DNA from: Malus domestica
Lineage: Eukaryota; Streptophyta; Magnoliopsida; Rosales; Rosaceae
Length of the DNA: 64,000 nucleotides
Reading direction: 5' to 3'
Assembly (NCBI RefSeq): GCF_042453785.1
Contig: NC_091661.1
Span: 31,797,501 to 31,861,500 of the forward strand
The notes below the pieces were generated by a model. It did no database searches. It was not told the origin of the DNA and saw only the letters and a list, made by a program, of their open reading frames with translations. Positions 33,389 through 45,519 of the stretch are shown here, in pieces; the first letter of the stretch is position 1, and each line of letters opens with the position of its first letter. Made by a program: the position numbers and the translations under genes.

Positions 33389-36300
33389 ATGAGTATGTTC
33401 AAGCTCAATTCCCTCAGCTCGCTGCGAGCTCTGAGGCACCTCCACGCTTCCCAATCTGCCGGCGTCAGAGCGCTCACCTCCTGTTCGTCATTAATCCTCA
33501 AACAGTCGAACCCACTTCTCTCCCCCTCTCCGTCGCCGTTTCCCTTCGCACCGTCGCACAATCTGCTCGCCATTCGGAACTACCGGAGCAGCCGCGATCT
33601 CAGGTAATTTGCTCTCCTGTGTGTATTGGGTTGGTGGGTTATTGGTAATCCGAAATGACTTGCAGATTTGATTTGGGATTTGCGTTTTTGTGGTTTTTGA
33701 AATCATGGGTTCGAGGAGTTTGTGCGTCTGAGTGAGTTATTTCGGGCTGTATGTGTAGAAACTATGGGATTACGCCTCCCAAGAATTGGGGCGTTCGGAT
33801 TGTGCCTGAGAAGAAGGCCTTTGTGATTGAGCGGTTCGGAAAGTATGTCAAGACTCTGCCTTCTGGAATCCATTTCTTAATTCCTTTTGTGGATAGAATC
33901 GCTTATGTGCATTCACTGAAAGAAGAGGTCATCAATGTTCCTGACCAGTCTGCCATTACCAAAGACAATGTCGCCCTTATGATTGATGGTGTGCTTTACG
34001 TTAGGGTAATATCACATTCTCGAATTGGGTTTGTGTGTATGTTTGTTTACTGGGTTCCTGAGAGCTTCTTTTCGATTATTTCTTGTGCCGGTGCAGATTG
34101 TGGATCCTATGTTGGCCTCCTATGGAGTTGACGATCCTATTAATGCAGCTATTCAGCTTGCACAGACTACCATGCGTATTGCTATCGGGAAAATCACCCT
34201 TGACAAGACATTTGAGGAAAGGGAATCCCTCAATGATGAGATAGTGGTATGTTTATCTCCTTTTTTTGCTTCTAATAACTGTAAAGATTAATACTCTGGA
34301 AATGAATCATTCTTCTTGTTTAACAACAACAACAACAACAACAAAGCCTTTTCCCACTAAGTGGGGTCGGCTATATGAATCCTAGAACGCCATTGCGCTC
34401 GGTTTTGTGTCATGTCCTCCGTTAGATCCAAGTACTCAAGTCTTTTCTTAGGGTCTCTTCCAAAGTTTTCCTAGGTCTTCCTCTACCCCTTCGGCCCTGA
34501 ACCTCTGTCCCGTAGTCACATTTTCGAACCGGAGCGTCAGTAGGCCTTCTTTGCACATGTCCAAACCACCGGAACCGATTTTCTCTCATATTTCCTTCAA
34601 TTTTGGCTACTCCTACTTTACCTCGGATAACCTCATTCCCAATCTTATCATTTCTCGTGTGCCCATACATCCCACGAAGCATCCTCATCTCCGCTACACC
34701 AATTTTGTGTACGTTAATGCTTCACTGCCCAACATTCTGTGCCATACAACATCGCTGGCCTTATTGCCGTCCTATAAAATTTTCCCTTGAGCTTCAGTGG
34801 CCTACGACGGTCACACAACACGCCGGATGCACTCTTACACTTCATCCATCCAGCTTGTATTCTATGTTTGAGATCTCCATCTAATTCTCCGTTCTCTTGC
34901 AAGATAGATCCTAGGTAGCGAAAACGGTCACTTTTTGTGATCTTCGCTAGATTGCTCCGGTCATTAGTGTGGATAAGTATATAAATGGATAGAGATAGGA
35001 AAGCAAACACAAGATGTACGTGGTTCACCCAGATTGGCTACGTCCACGGAATAGAGGAGTTCTCATTAATTGTGAAGGGTTTACACAAAAGCAAACACAA
35101 GATGTACGTGGTTCACCCAGATTGGCTACGTCCACGGAATAGAGGAGTTCTCATTAATTGTGAAGGGTTTACACAAGTACATAGGTTCAAGCTCTCCTTT
35201 AGTGAGTACAAGTGAATGATTTAGTACAAATGACATTAGGAAATATTGTGGGAGAATGATCTCGTAGCCACGAAACTTCTAAGTACCGGAGTGTGGTATC
35301 GTCTTGACTTGCCTTATCTGTCTCATAGGTAGATGTGGCATCTTCTCTGGAAGTACTCTTCCTCCATCCAGGGGTGGTATCTGTAACTGGTGGAGATGCA
35401 CAAGGTAATGTATCAATTTCACTTGAAGCTTACTTGTAGTTTCATGCTTGGTCAAGCGCGATACAAACCATGTAGTAGGAGTCCCCCAAGTCGCCGAGCT
35501 AGGGGATCTGCTGAAAGAGGTGACAGACAAGGTAAGCAATCAGAGCTCCGGCTGATTGTTCACATTCTCCCTATCTTGCAGGCAGCATGAAGGATAAAGA
35601 GAAGAAAAGTGAGGAGAGATGATATGGGATACTTTTGCTTTTGAAGAAGTAACTTTCCACAGGCTTATTCTTGAACTGGGCTGGAGGGTTTTATGGTTTC
35701 CTCCAGAGTATAAGGCCGACTGAAGAATTTGAGGGTCAAAACAAGTCCATCAAATCTAGAGTACGTTCGACCCTGCTGATATGGGATACTTTTGCTTTTG
35801 ACAGAGTAGTGGATGTATCGGCACGTGTACTGTTACGCTTGTCTCCACATGCTTCCTTGTATCCTTCTCACTTGCCCTATTTGTTCCTCAGGCAGATGCG
35901 GTATCTTCCCTGGAAGCATAAGATGTTGAAGATGAGTACTCGAGAGCAATGCCAGGTAAGTAATCAGGTAAGGGGTTCCAGGCAGTCAGTTCCTGGCTGG
36001 AAGCTTGATTCCAAGTGCTGACTGATTGCTCTCTTTCTCCTTGTCTTACAGGTAAGAACAAGGCCAAAGGAAAAGACAGGGAAAAAGCATGATATGGGAT
36101 ACTCTTGCTTTTAACCCTGATGATATGAAATATTCTTGCTCTAATATAGCTTGTTTACAGAGGTATTATCGGGGGAAAGAAAGCTGAATATTTCGAAAGG
36201 CTTCGTTGGGAGTGCCCTCTCAGATAAGAGAAAGGGTTGAGCATTTTTGCAGGTCTGCCTGTCCGTTAGGGATGGAGGTCGACATATATAAGAGTCTCCC

Positions 36301-39300
36301 TAACATCAAGTAATAATGCTATTCCTTTACCCTGCTTGGTTATAGCACGGTAGTGGGAGCTGCCAGCTTCACATGTTTTAACTCTGTCAGAGCACTTTGA
36401 AAAAGTGGTCTGTGGTATCTGGAAAGCTGATGTTGCGTGTGAAGATTACAGACAAGCTTTATCCAAGGAGATCCAGCTCTTGAAATTGGGAAAGTGGTGC
36501 CTCTTCGATTTTCGAACAAGCAATCCTGTCGGGGATCTGGCTCTCGAGATTCGGAGAACGATGCCTCTTCGATTTTTGAGAAAGCAATCCTGCTGGGGGT
36601 CTGGATCTCGAGATTCGGAGAGCGGTGTCTCTTCGATTTTTGAGAAAGTAATCATGTTGGGAGTCTGGCTCTCGAGATTCGGAGGGCGGTGCCTCTTCGA
36701 TTTTGGAGCAAGCAATCTTGTTGGAAGTGTTTTCTCGAATGTGAGTAAAGGTTGGACGTGTTTGCTAGTCTACCTTGCCACGAAGCACAGAGGTTGACAC
36801 ACAGGGACTTTCCAATTATCCAGCAGTGGTACTGTTCCTTTACCCTCTCTTCGATTTTTGAGAAAGTAATCATGTTGGGAGTCTGGCTCTCGAGATTCGG
36901 AGGGCGGTGCCTCTTCGATTTTGGAGCAAGCAATCTTGTTGGGAGTGTTTTCTCGAATGTGAGTAAAGGTTGGGCATGTTTGCTAGTCTACCTTGCCACG
37001 AAGCACAAAGGTTGACACACAGGGACTTTCCAATTATCCAGCAGTGGTACTGTTCCTTTACCCTCTCTTCGATTTTTGAGAAAGTAATCATGTTGGGAGT
37101 CTGGCTCTCGAGATTCGGAGGGCGGTGCCTCTTCGATTTTGGAGCAAGCAATCTTGTTGGGAGTGTTTTCTCGAATGTGAGTACAGGTTGGGCATGTTTG
37201 CTAGTCTACCTTGCCACGAAGCACAGAGGTTGACACACCGGGACTTTCCAATTATCCAGCAGTGGTACTGTTCCTTTACCCTTGTGGGTAATAATATGGT
37301 AGCTAGACCTTCAAAATTTATGTGTTTAAACTTTGTTAGTATTGTTTCTTTGCAATTCTTTTACCCTTCTTGGTCAGAGCGATGTAGTGGGAGCTGCAAG
37401 CTTCACGTGTCTCAACTTTGTCAGAGAACTTTGGCAAAGTTATCTGTGGTACCCATGAGCTACTGTTGCGTGTGGGAAGTGGGTGATTAAACAGTACGAT
37501 TCATGTGCTTTCTACTTCGTCAGAAATCTTCGACAGAATGCCCATAATTTCCGCAAAGCTGAGTGTGCGTGTGACAGGTGCTGACAAGGCTGGAAAAGTA
37601 GGTGCCTCTTCGATTTCTGAGATCGGCCCTCGTGGTCTCTGAGCATCCCAGCTTTTGAGAAAGCAAGCCTCTTCGATTTCTGAGATCGGCCTTCGTGGTC
37701 TTTGAGCAGCCCAGCTTTTGAGAAAGCAAACGCCTCTTCGATTTCTGAGATCGACCCTCGTGGTCTCTGAGCAGCCCAGCTTTTGAGAAAGCAAACGCCT
37801 CTTCGATTTCTGAGCAGGCGCCTCTTCGATTTCTGAAGCTTCGTCGAGTGCAGATTTTTATAGGGGCTGACATTAAGTTCCAAAGCACACTTGAATATCC
37901 ACCAGTAGAAGCTCCATTCTTGCACTTCTAAGATCTTGATTTGTCCGACCTCTTCTCTCTTCAACACCTTTGAAAATGTCTGGCCCCTCCGACCGTCGTT
38001 TTGACTTGAACCTTGTTGAAGAGGCAGCCCCGCCTTCTCCAGACAACATATGGCGCCCATCCTTCGTCTCCCCTACTGGTCCTCTTACCGTTGGGGATTC
38101 CGTGATGAAGAATGATATGACCGCTGCGGTAGTGGCCAGGAACCTTCTCACTCCCAAAGATAACAGACTACTTTCCAAACGGTCTGATGAGTTGGCTGTT
38201 AAGGATTCTCTGGCTCTCAGTGTTCAGTGTGCAGGTTCTGTGTCTAATATGGCCCAACGCCTATTTGCTCGAACCCGCCAAGTTGAATCATTGGCGGCTG
38301 AAGTGATGAGTCTCAAACAGGAGATTAGAGGGCTCAAGCATGAGAATAAACAGTTGCACCGGCTCGCACATGACTATGCTACAAACATGAAGAGGAAGCT
38401 TGACCAGATGAAGGAATCTGATGGTTAGGTTTTACTTGATCATCAGAGATTTGTGGGTTTGTTCCAAAGGCATTTATTGCCTTCGTCTTCTGGGGCTGTA
38501 CCGCGTAATGAAGCTCCAAATGATCAACCTCTGATGCCTCCTCCTTCTAGGGTTTTGTCCAGTACTGAGGCTTCGAATGATCCTCCTCCGGTGCCTTCTC
38601 TTTCTGGGGCTCTACCGACTGCTGAGACTTCTCCTAAGCAACCTTTGTGAAGGCTCCCTTTTGTTTGTTTATTTTGACTCAAGTATATGTACATATTTGT
38701 AACTTATCGGGGATATCAATAAATAAGCTTTCCTTCATTTCAACGTATTGTGTTAAATACACCAAAGCCTTCTTCGCTAAGTTCTTTGAATTTTCTTTTG
38801 TTGAAGCTTGTATGTTGAAGCTTTGTGAGTGGAGCATATAGGTTGAGGTAGTGTTCCCTTAATTTCCCGAGTGAGGAAAACTTCTTGGTTGGAGACTTGG
38901 AAAATCCAAGTCACTGAGTGGGATCGGCTATATGAATCTTAGAACGCCATTGTGTTCTGTCCTGTGTCATGTCCTCCGTTAGATCCAAGTACTCTAAGTC
39001 TTTTCTTAGGGTCTCTTCCAAAGTTTTCCTAGGTCTTCCTCTGCCCCTTCGGCCCTGAACCTCTGTCCCATAGTCGCATCTTCTAATCGGAGCGTCAGTA
39101 GGCCTTCTTTGCACATGTCCAAACCACCGTAACCGATTTTCTCTCATCTTTCCTTCAATTTCGGCTACTCCTACTTTACCCCGGATATCCTCATTCCTAA
39201 TCTTATCCTTTCTCGTGTGCCCACACATCCAACGAAGCATCCTCATCTCCGCTACACCCATTTTGTGTACGTGTTGATGCTTCACTAATTTTTATGATAT

Positions 39301-41400
39301 TTCTGTGATAATTTTCTGGTAACAAGAAAATGTCAATGGGTGGCATGCCTTAACACGTGTCTTTTTAAATATTGTTTCAGCAGCTTTATGAAACCTTATT
39401 TTCTATGTGAGCTAACATTTTAGGTTAAGAAATAATATGAGTGGCATCATTTTGCAGACAGTTCTCAACAAGGCTGCATCCGCATGGGGGTTGGAGTGCC
39501 TCCGCTATGAAATAAGTAAGAGATCCCTTTTACAAGTTTTTCTTCTGATACTCTTTGTTAACTTCTTCCAAGATCTTTCTAAATGCTTGACTGTTCATAC
39601 TTGGTTAGAGGACATAACTCCTCCTCGTGCGGTGAGGGAATCTATGGAGATGCAAGCAGAAGCCGAACGCAAAAAGAGAGCTCAAATTCTTGAGTCTGAG
39701 GGTAAGGAACTCCATGTCTATTTGATATTTCAATTATACATGTAAGTGAAATGCTATAGTTAAGCGCAATGGTTGCAAACAGATGATGGCATTCTTTTTT
39801 AATTTCTGGATTTCCTTTACCTGAAGTATTTTCAGTCACTATATAAAGTAGAAATATGCGCTGGCAGAGACTAATGTTTTCTAATCTTTCACAGGAGAAA
39901 GGCAGGCCAACATAAATATTGCAGATGGAAAGAAGAGTGCTATAATTTTAGCAGCAGAAGGTAGATACTGTTCTCTGAAATAGTTTAGTCCCAGTGGTAT
40001 ACAATATTGTGGACTAATTTGATGTTCATGGTCCTTTAGTCGCATAGATTTGGCACAAACATTCTTCCACTGAATTCCCCATTCTCATTTTACAGGAGAA
40101 GCGCAATCCATTCTTGCTAAAGCGAATGCAACATCTCGAGGAATTTCCCTTGTGTCAAAGACTCTCAAGGAAAGTGGGGGTGCAGAGGTGAGGTTCTTCA
40201 ATTCCCTTCATTGTGCTTGTTTTGAACGTGGCATGCAGTTGGTTGGCACTTGTTTTCTTATTCCATTCAGGGTACATCGGCCTTCCTTTGGTTGTTAAAA
40301 ATATGAAACCATCAATGCATTTGAATATTCAAGCCGGGATACTTCACCTTCAGCTACAAGTAGTGTTAATGTTTGTTAAAAGGTGTATAATTGGAAAATT
40401 CATTTTTCTTCATGAGAAACTTTTGACATCTTAATGCAGCAATCGCAAAACAACAAACTTTCGTATGTATTACACATTCACATTCCCACCTTTGCAGACC
40501 TTTTAACCCTCCATGACTGTTAGCAAGATATTTTGCATGTCCAACACATTACACTTGTCAGCCCCTACAATGATTATACTGTTATTTTGCTTATGTTTCA
40601 TATAAAAATATGTAACATCATATGGTTTCCCTCCTGCATCTTGTCAAATAGGCCTACTATTAGTTGGGAAGAATATTGCTAAACTCGGGCTCTTTATCTT
40701 AGTTATTGAAATTTTAGGGGAGATGATGCATTCTTTTTGCCAATACTTTATTCTGGTCAACCCGTTTGTTTGTTCATTCTTATAAGCAAAAACTCTTGGC
40801 TCTTTAACTGCTCGCTGTTTCTCCTTGTTCACTCTGATCTACTGTTTTTGCTCATCCCTCATAAAGCCTTTCTGCATCGCCTCTTCTAGAGCCAAGAGTT
40901 TTTCCTTACAAGCACGGATCATGTGGTGCATAGATTTTAGAAACTCCCTGTTGCGTGCTTGGTATCTGTGGAGGAAAGCAACTAATATTAAGGTCTGATT
41001 TGCAGGCAGCTGCCTTGAAAATTGCTGAGCAGTATGTTGATGCCTTTGGTAATATCGCGAAACAGGTGAAAACCAAACCTTCTAACTTTGGGCAACATAT
41101 ATGCTGCGTCTAGTGATTGCTTAAGTATTCTGCCTTCTTTTTCCGTGAACGGTTTTGCAGGGCACAACAGTGTTGCTTCCTAGTGCTTCAAATAATCCTG
41201 CTGGCATGATATCTCAAGCCTTAAGTATCTACAAAAGCTTGGTTAACAATCCTTCCACCCTTGGATCAACTGGAGGCACGCACAGTGATGCTTCCTCAGA
41301 AGGATCTGATCACGGTGTTCGAATGATCGAGGAGACAAAGAATCAAGATAATGCAAAGGAATCAGGGTTTTCGCTTCAGAACCGCAAGAAAGGAGCATAG
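33389..41400 (+). CDS. mitochondrial stomatin-like protein (SPFH/band 7)
   Basis: Nine exons: 33389-33603, 33759-34005, 34097-34246, 39458-39515, 39609-39701, 39895-39960, 40096-40187, 41006-41065, 41161-41400. They join in frame to 1221 bases, 406 residues plus stop. A Ser/Arg-rich N-terminus fits a mitochondrial presequence. The SPFH domain follows with [55 protein letters not shown] and [13 protein letters not shown]. Then come the C-terminal helical part ([19 protein letters not shown]) and [16 protein letters not shown]. Plant SLP1/SLP2 form large inner-membrane complexes linked to respiratory supercomplexes. Odd points: between ILAAEG and EAQSILAK about 12 residues usual in the family (the MDQVNRAQ region) are absent and no exon for them is visible. 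Intron 3 is 5.2 kb and filled with transposons. Confidence 0.9.
34321..34962 (-). mobile_element. 3' fragment of an RTE-like LINE in intron 3 of the stomatin-like gene
   Basis: On the minus strand two overlapping frames encode the C-terminal part of a LINE reverse transcriptase polyprotein: [41 protein letters not shown] and [14 protein letters not shown]. The 3' end at 34321 carries a (GTT)n tail, typical of RTE-type elements. The 5' side ends at about 34962, where a gypsy fragment begins. At least one frameshift separates the two frames. Confidence 0.85.
35001..35176. repeat. 88-bp tandem duplication
   Basis: AAGCAAACACAAGATGTACG starts at 35001 and again at 35089. The two 88-base copies are virtually identical through GAAGGGTTTACACAA. 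Confidence 0.92.
36631..37284. repeat. 218-bp tandem repeat, three copies
   Basis: CTTCGATTTTTGAGAAAGTA begins at 36631, 36849 and 37067, exactly 218 bases apart. Copies are nearly identical, so the expansion is recent. They generate repeated overlapping ORFs on both strands that are not genes. Smaller related repeats of about 65 bases follow at 37600-37850. Confidence 0.93.
37970..38650 (+). pseudogene. coiled-coil ORF of the gypsy family (opposite-strand gene 2)
   Basis: The reading frame starts [20 protein letters not shown] and runs 152 codons to a TAG at 38426-38428. It then stays open in the same frame to TGA at 38650. The product has a Pro/Ser N-terminus, a central region (about residues 60-150) predicted as coiled coil ([28 protein letters not shown]), then a tail with three Pro-rich repeats of the pattern [33 protein letters not shown]. 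In the parent element this strand is opposite to pol. I know no function for it. A diverged copy lies at 6385-7035 on the minus strand. Confidence 0.65.
38911..39290 (-). mobile_element. second RTE-like LINE fragment in the same intron
   Basis: It encodes on the minus strand the same LINE C-terminus as 34321-34962 ([31 protein letters not shown], a final [14 protein letters not shown]), open for 124 codons. It starts abruptly at the gypsy fragment edge and has no GTT tail, so both ends are truncated. Confidence 0.85.
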
Positions 41401-42527
41401 AGTTTGACTTCTCTCAATTGTTTGCCAATTCAACCAGTTATTGGGTTCTTTCACACCAGACATTTTTCATCGTAGGATGCTTCGTTGTTGTTTTAGCCGG
41501 AAGGTAGGACGTGTCCACTTACTATGAGCTGTGATTAACTAAAAGGGTGTCTAAATGTTTGCAATGAGAATGACAGATGCCAAATCATATAAAGGAACTG
41601 AAAATTTTTGGGTTGGAACTCGTTATTTTGCATATTGTCTTATTGTTCTTTCACCTAGTTCAATGGTGAACGTTTATGGTGGATCAGGTTTTCCTTTGGG
41701 CCGTTGGGTTCCGGAGGCCCCCTACTCGTAGTGTGTTTTTGCTGGTAGGTGATTGGGTGTGGGTTCAAAAAACCGAAAATAAAAAATAACCGAAACTGAA
41801 ATAACCGAACCGAATTGAATTCTTTTGGTTCTTGTTTTCTGTTCTAAGTTTAGGAGGTGTAGGATAGAATTTGAATTCTTGATCATATATAAATATATCA
41901 AAATAAAGATTGTCTGTTCGACCAGAGGCTAAAATCTTGATCATATATAAATATATCCAAAAAAAGATTGTCTGTTCGACCAGCCTTCCGTTTAAGAGGC
42001 TAAAAAAAATTGTTATTTTTGGGCTAGGAGGTCTAGAAGAGGATGTTTAAGCGGCTACAGGGATTGGTTTTCGAGATATTGATGCTGGGATTTTCTGGCA
42101 GCAGATGAAGATTCCAGGTTTTAGGGAATGGCTCTAAAATTCTTTGGTAGGGATAAAGGATGTGCATAATACCTGGGGTTCCTCGGTTTAAAGAGAAAGA
42201 GAGAGTTTTTATTTGAGGTAGGGATAAAGGCAGCATGTGATGCCCCTTAATTAATTATACTCATCAATAAAAATGTGTTGATCTAGTTAGAATGTTTATG
42301 TTATGATTGTGTTGGAGATGTTAAAATTTTCAAATTTTTTCATTTTTTGAAAAGAAAAAAAAAACTGAAATCGAACCAAAAAAAAAAAGAACCAAACAGA
42401 AATTTCGGTTCGATTTCGGTTTTGACAAAAAACGAACCAATTTGAACCAAACCTAGCCCTATGTTGGGTTGTCTAAATCCTAACAATTGGATTTTTATAA
42501 CATGTTAAAAGACTTGGAGAGTTTCAG

Positions 42528-42755
42528 GGCCAGTTTGAAAATGCTTTCAAAATTATTGAAATTGTTTTCGGTACAAATTGATGCGTTACAAAAGCACCTA
42601 AAGTGATATTTGGAAGAAGCACCAAAAATGTGTTTTTTGCAAGAAGTATTTAAATGTTTTTCCAAGATCCATTTGGATTTATAATAAGGATTGATTTTAA
42701 AAATATTTTTACAAAAAACGGATTCAATGATTTTAAAAGTAACTTCAAATTAGTC
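42528..42755. mobile_element. MITE (same family as 29245 and 51998)
   Basis: It runs from GGCCAGTTTGAAAATGC to AAGTAACTTCAAATTAGTC, with inverted ends (ATTATTGAA inside left, TTCAATGATT inside right). The matching site downstream of UNC93 copy 2 (about 57241-57251) has no element. Confidence 0.6.
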
Positions 42756-43298
42756 TTTAATCACTCAAAGCGACACTTTTGTTCTTAGAGGGGCCTCGTT
42801 GGGGGTCTGAGTGCCGCTTGAGGGCATCGAGAGGGTTCAAGCATTTGTGTTTAACTTTCGGGTACGTGGTCCTAGATTTCGACTCGATACTTGATGTGTT
42901 TGTCGGATCTTGTCGTGGATTAGCATCTACTTCCATAAACTACGGTAGAAAATGGTGTTTAACATCACCATCTGGCATGCGCGTTTGCGTTTGAAGGTTA
43001 TGTCGGGCTGGGATCACCTACTGATCCCAGCTTGCAGAGCCAACTGACCAAATGGTCTCAACCTTTCAATTTCATCTTACCTTGTTTTGCATGAATATTT
43101 TTTATATTTAAATTGATTCCTAGCATCAGGATAAAAAATGAAAGGATGAGATCTTTTGGTCAGTTGCCTCCGCGCAGGCTAAGATTTAGAGGTGATCTCA
43201 GTCTGGTTATGTCAATAGCAAATTAAGACTTTTATGTTCCATATGTCAAACAAGTTCAAAAAAACAAGCCACTCTTGCTCAACAATTACTCCTTTAGG

Positions 43299-43326
43299 TT
43301 TTTTTTGGGGGGGGGGGGGGGGGGGA
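43299..43326. repeat. T7 G20 homopolymer tract
   Basis: A run of T followed by about 19-21 G, without interruption. The equivalent position in the duplicated segment (about 52750) has an A-rich run instead, so the tract arose after duplication or the length is a sequencing uncertainty. Confidence 0.85.
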
Positions 43327-45519
43327 TTGCAAAGGGTAGTGCTAGGGAGACATTTGGTTTTAAAATTTAGTCATCCTAGCATTATTTTTACTCGATTATA
43401 TGCGCCTGCAAATTAGACATAAACGAAGTGTAATTAATTATTGAATCATTTGATGTCATGAAAGACAAGAGGTGAGGATTATATGTTGCTGACTTGAGCT
43501 TAAGTTAATTACGATATTGTTTCTGCTTTTTACCCAACTTAGAGTCATGCTCTTAATAATAAAGAATAACTGCTTTTGTAAAGAGATTTTTTCGTATGTT
43601 GGGAACACATGTACACTAAGTATAAGTGCAATAATACAATTAGTCAAAAACCTGAAGAAAAAAAAATTACATTTGATGTATCGAACCGTGTTTCTATTAC
43701 TCTAAGAAAATTTCTCGCTGATGTCTTTATTTTAGTAGCACCCGTACCATCTAAGTTGTTTTTGTTCTTCAGAACTTGGCTCTCTTTTCTTACACCATGA
43801 ATCAAGGACAGTGTGGCATGGACATACAGTTTTTCCGACATGGGAATTAAAAATACAAGATTCCTTTCCACCAATATAGGATTCTAACAAATGATACTGA
43901 TTCCCTGAATTTAAATAAAATTCAAATTGAAGTAATATATTATTTTTTATGCATATTCAAATCCCGTCCCGCCGGGATTAAGGTTTTATAATCCGACCTT
44001 TCTCCCACACCGGGTTGGTTTCTGAAAACCCAGAGAATGCCTCGACTCCAGAAATTGTCATTTGCTATGCACTTTGTCCAATCCAAGGGTCCTTGTCCGA
44101 TTTGACCCTTGCAATTTGTCCCGAACAAATATCATCCCGAGCTAAATCCATCTGCTAATCACAACCACATGTCAGTTCATCACACCATTTATCGATAATT
44201 TTATTTTATTGATTTCTACTCTCCACTCAAATCCCGCTTCAAGTAAATTTTAAACAAACAAAAAAACCGAATTCCCAAATTCCATTTGGCTTTGGCATCC
44301 AAAAAGGAAGAACTTTATAATCAAATTCTCAAAAAGTCGTTAAATTTATCATCTGGGATTATATGGGTATCGGAGTCGAAGAATCGGGATGCACGGAGGT
44401 GCCCCTATCGAAATTCAGGTACAACTCGCCGTTTGTTCAAGTGAGTCTCATCGGATTGGTCTGTTTCTGCTGCCCTGGCATGTTCAACGCCCTCTCCGGC
44501 ATGGGCGGCGGAGGCCAGGTCGACCCGACTGCCTCCAACAACGCCTCCACTGCCCTCTTCGCCACCTTCGCCATCTTCAGCATCCTCGGCGGCGGCATCT
44601 ACAACATCCTCGGCCCCCACCTTACCCTCCTCTCCGCCTGCTCCACCTACGTCCTCTACGCCGGCTCATTCCTCTACTACAACCACCACAAGCACCAGGC
44701 TTTCGCTATTGTCGCCGGAGCAATCCTCGGAATCGGCGCCGGCATCCTCTGGGCAGGCCAAGGTTCCATCATGACGTCGTACCCTCCCCCGAATCGAAAG
44801 GGGACATACATCTCGATTTTCTGGAGCATTTTCAACATGGGTGGCGTCATCGGAGGACTGATTCCGTTTGTTCTTAATTACCACCGGAGCCAAGCGGCTT
44901 CTGTCAACGATGCAACTTACATTGGGATAATGATTTTCATGTCCATCAGGACTCTTTTATCCCTCGCTATCCTGCCCCCAGCAAAATTGTCCGGGACGAC
45001 GGGACTAAATGTACGGACATTCAGTACTCAAACGTCACAACTGAGGCCATTGAGATTGCCAAGCTGTTCACAAACTGGAAAATGCTTCTTATAATCCCGG
45101 CTGCTTGGTCGAGCATTTTTTTCTACACCTACCTATTCAACAACGTCAATAAAGTTATGTTTAATCTGAGGACGAGAGGATTGAACAATGTGTTCTACTG
45201 GGGAGCGGAGATTTTCGGGTCCCTTGGGATTGGATACGTTATGGATTTCAGCTCCAAGAGCAGGAGGACTAGGGGTTTCGTGGGCATTTCGGTTGTTGGT
45301 GTCCTCGGGACCGCAATTTGGATTGGCGGACTTGCCAACCAGCTCAACTACTCTCGAAGCGATTTGCCTGAGAAGTTGGATTTTAAGGACTCCGGCTCTG
45401 CTTTCGCGGGACCGTTCGTGTTGTATTTTAGTTTCGGGTTGCTTGATGCCATGTTCCAGAGTATGGTTTTCTGGGTCATTGGAGCCTTGGCTGATAACTC
45501 TGAAATTCTAAGCAGGTAA

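Larger units (their letters stand above)
34963..38913 (-). mobile_element. truncated, inverted copy of the gypsy element seen at 6.1-9.4 kb
   Basis: The left end is the reverse complement of 9400-9300 (TTATCCACACTA, CCAGATTGGCTACGTCCACGG). The right end is the reverse complement of about 6180-6090 (CTCGGGAAATTAAGGG). Between them are the degenerate repeats, tandem arrays and the second opposite-strand ORF of that family. Both ends abut LINE sequence and neither shows a target duplication. It is carried whole inside intron 3 of the stomatin-like gene. Confidence 0.8.
41401..44362. other. spacer between the stomatin-like gene and UNC93 copy 1; founder of the duplicated segment
   Basis: It holds the 3' UTR of the stomatin-like gene, two near-identical AT-rich repeats (about 41875-41935 and 41935-41995), a MITE (42528-42755) and a long G tract. 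Most of it recurs at 51640-54840, and parts recur upstream of the later UNC93 copies. No additional gene was recognised. Confidence 0.65.

Noticed and set aside
42779-42994. Small ORF recurring at 52235 and 57352 in the duplicated units
   Set aside because: The reading frame is shifted between units and the changes are not biased to synonymous positions, so it looks non-coding.
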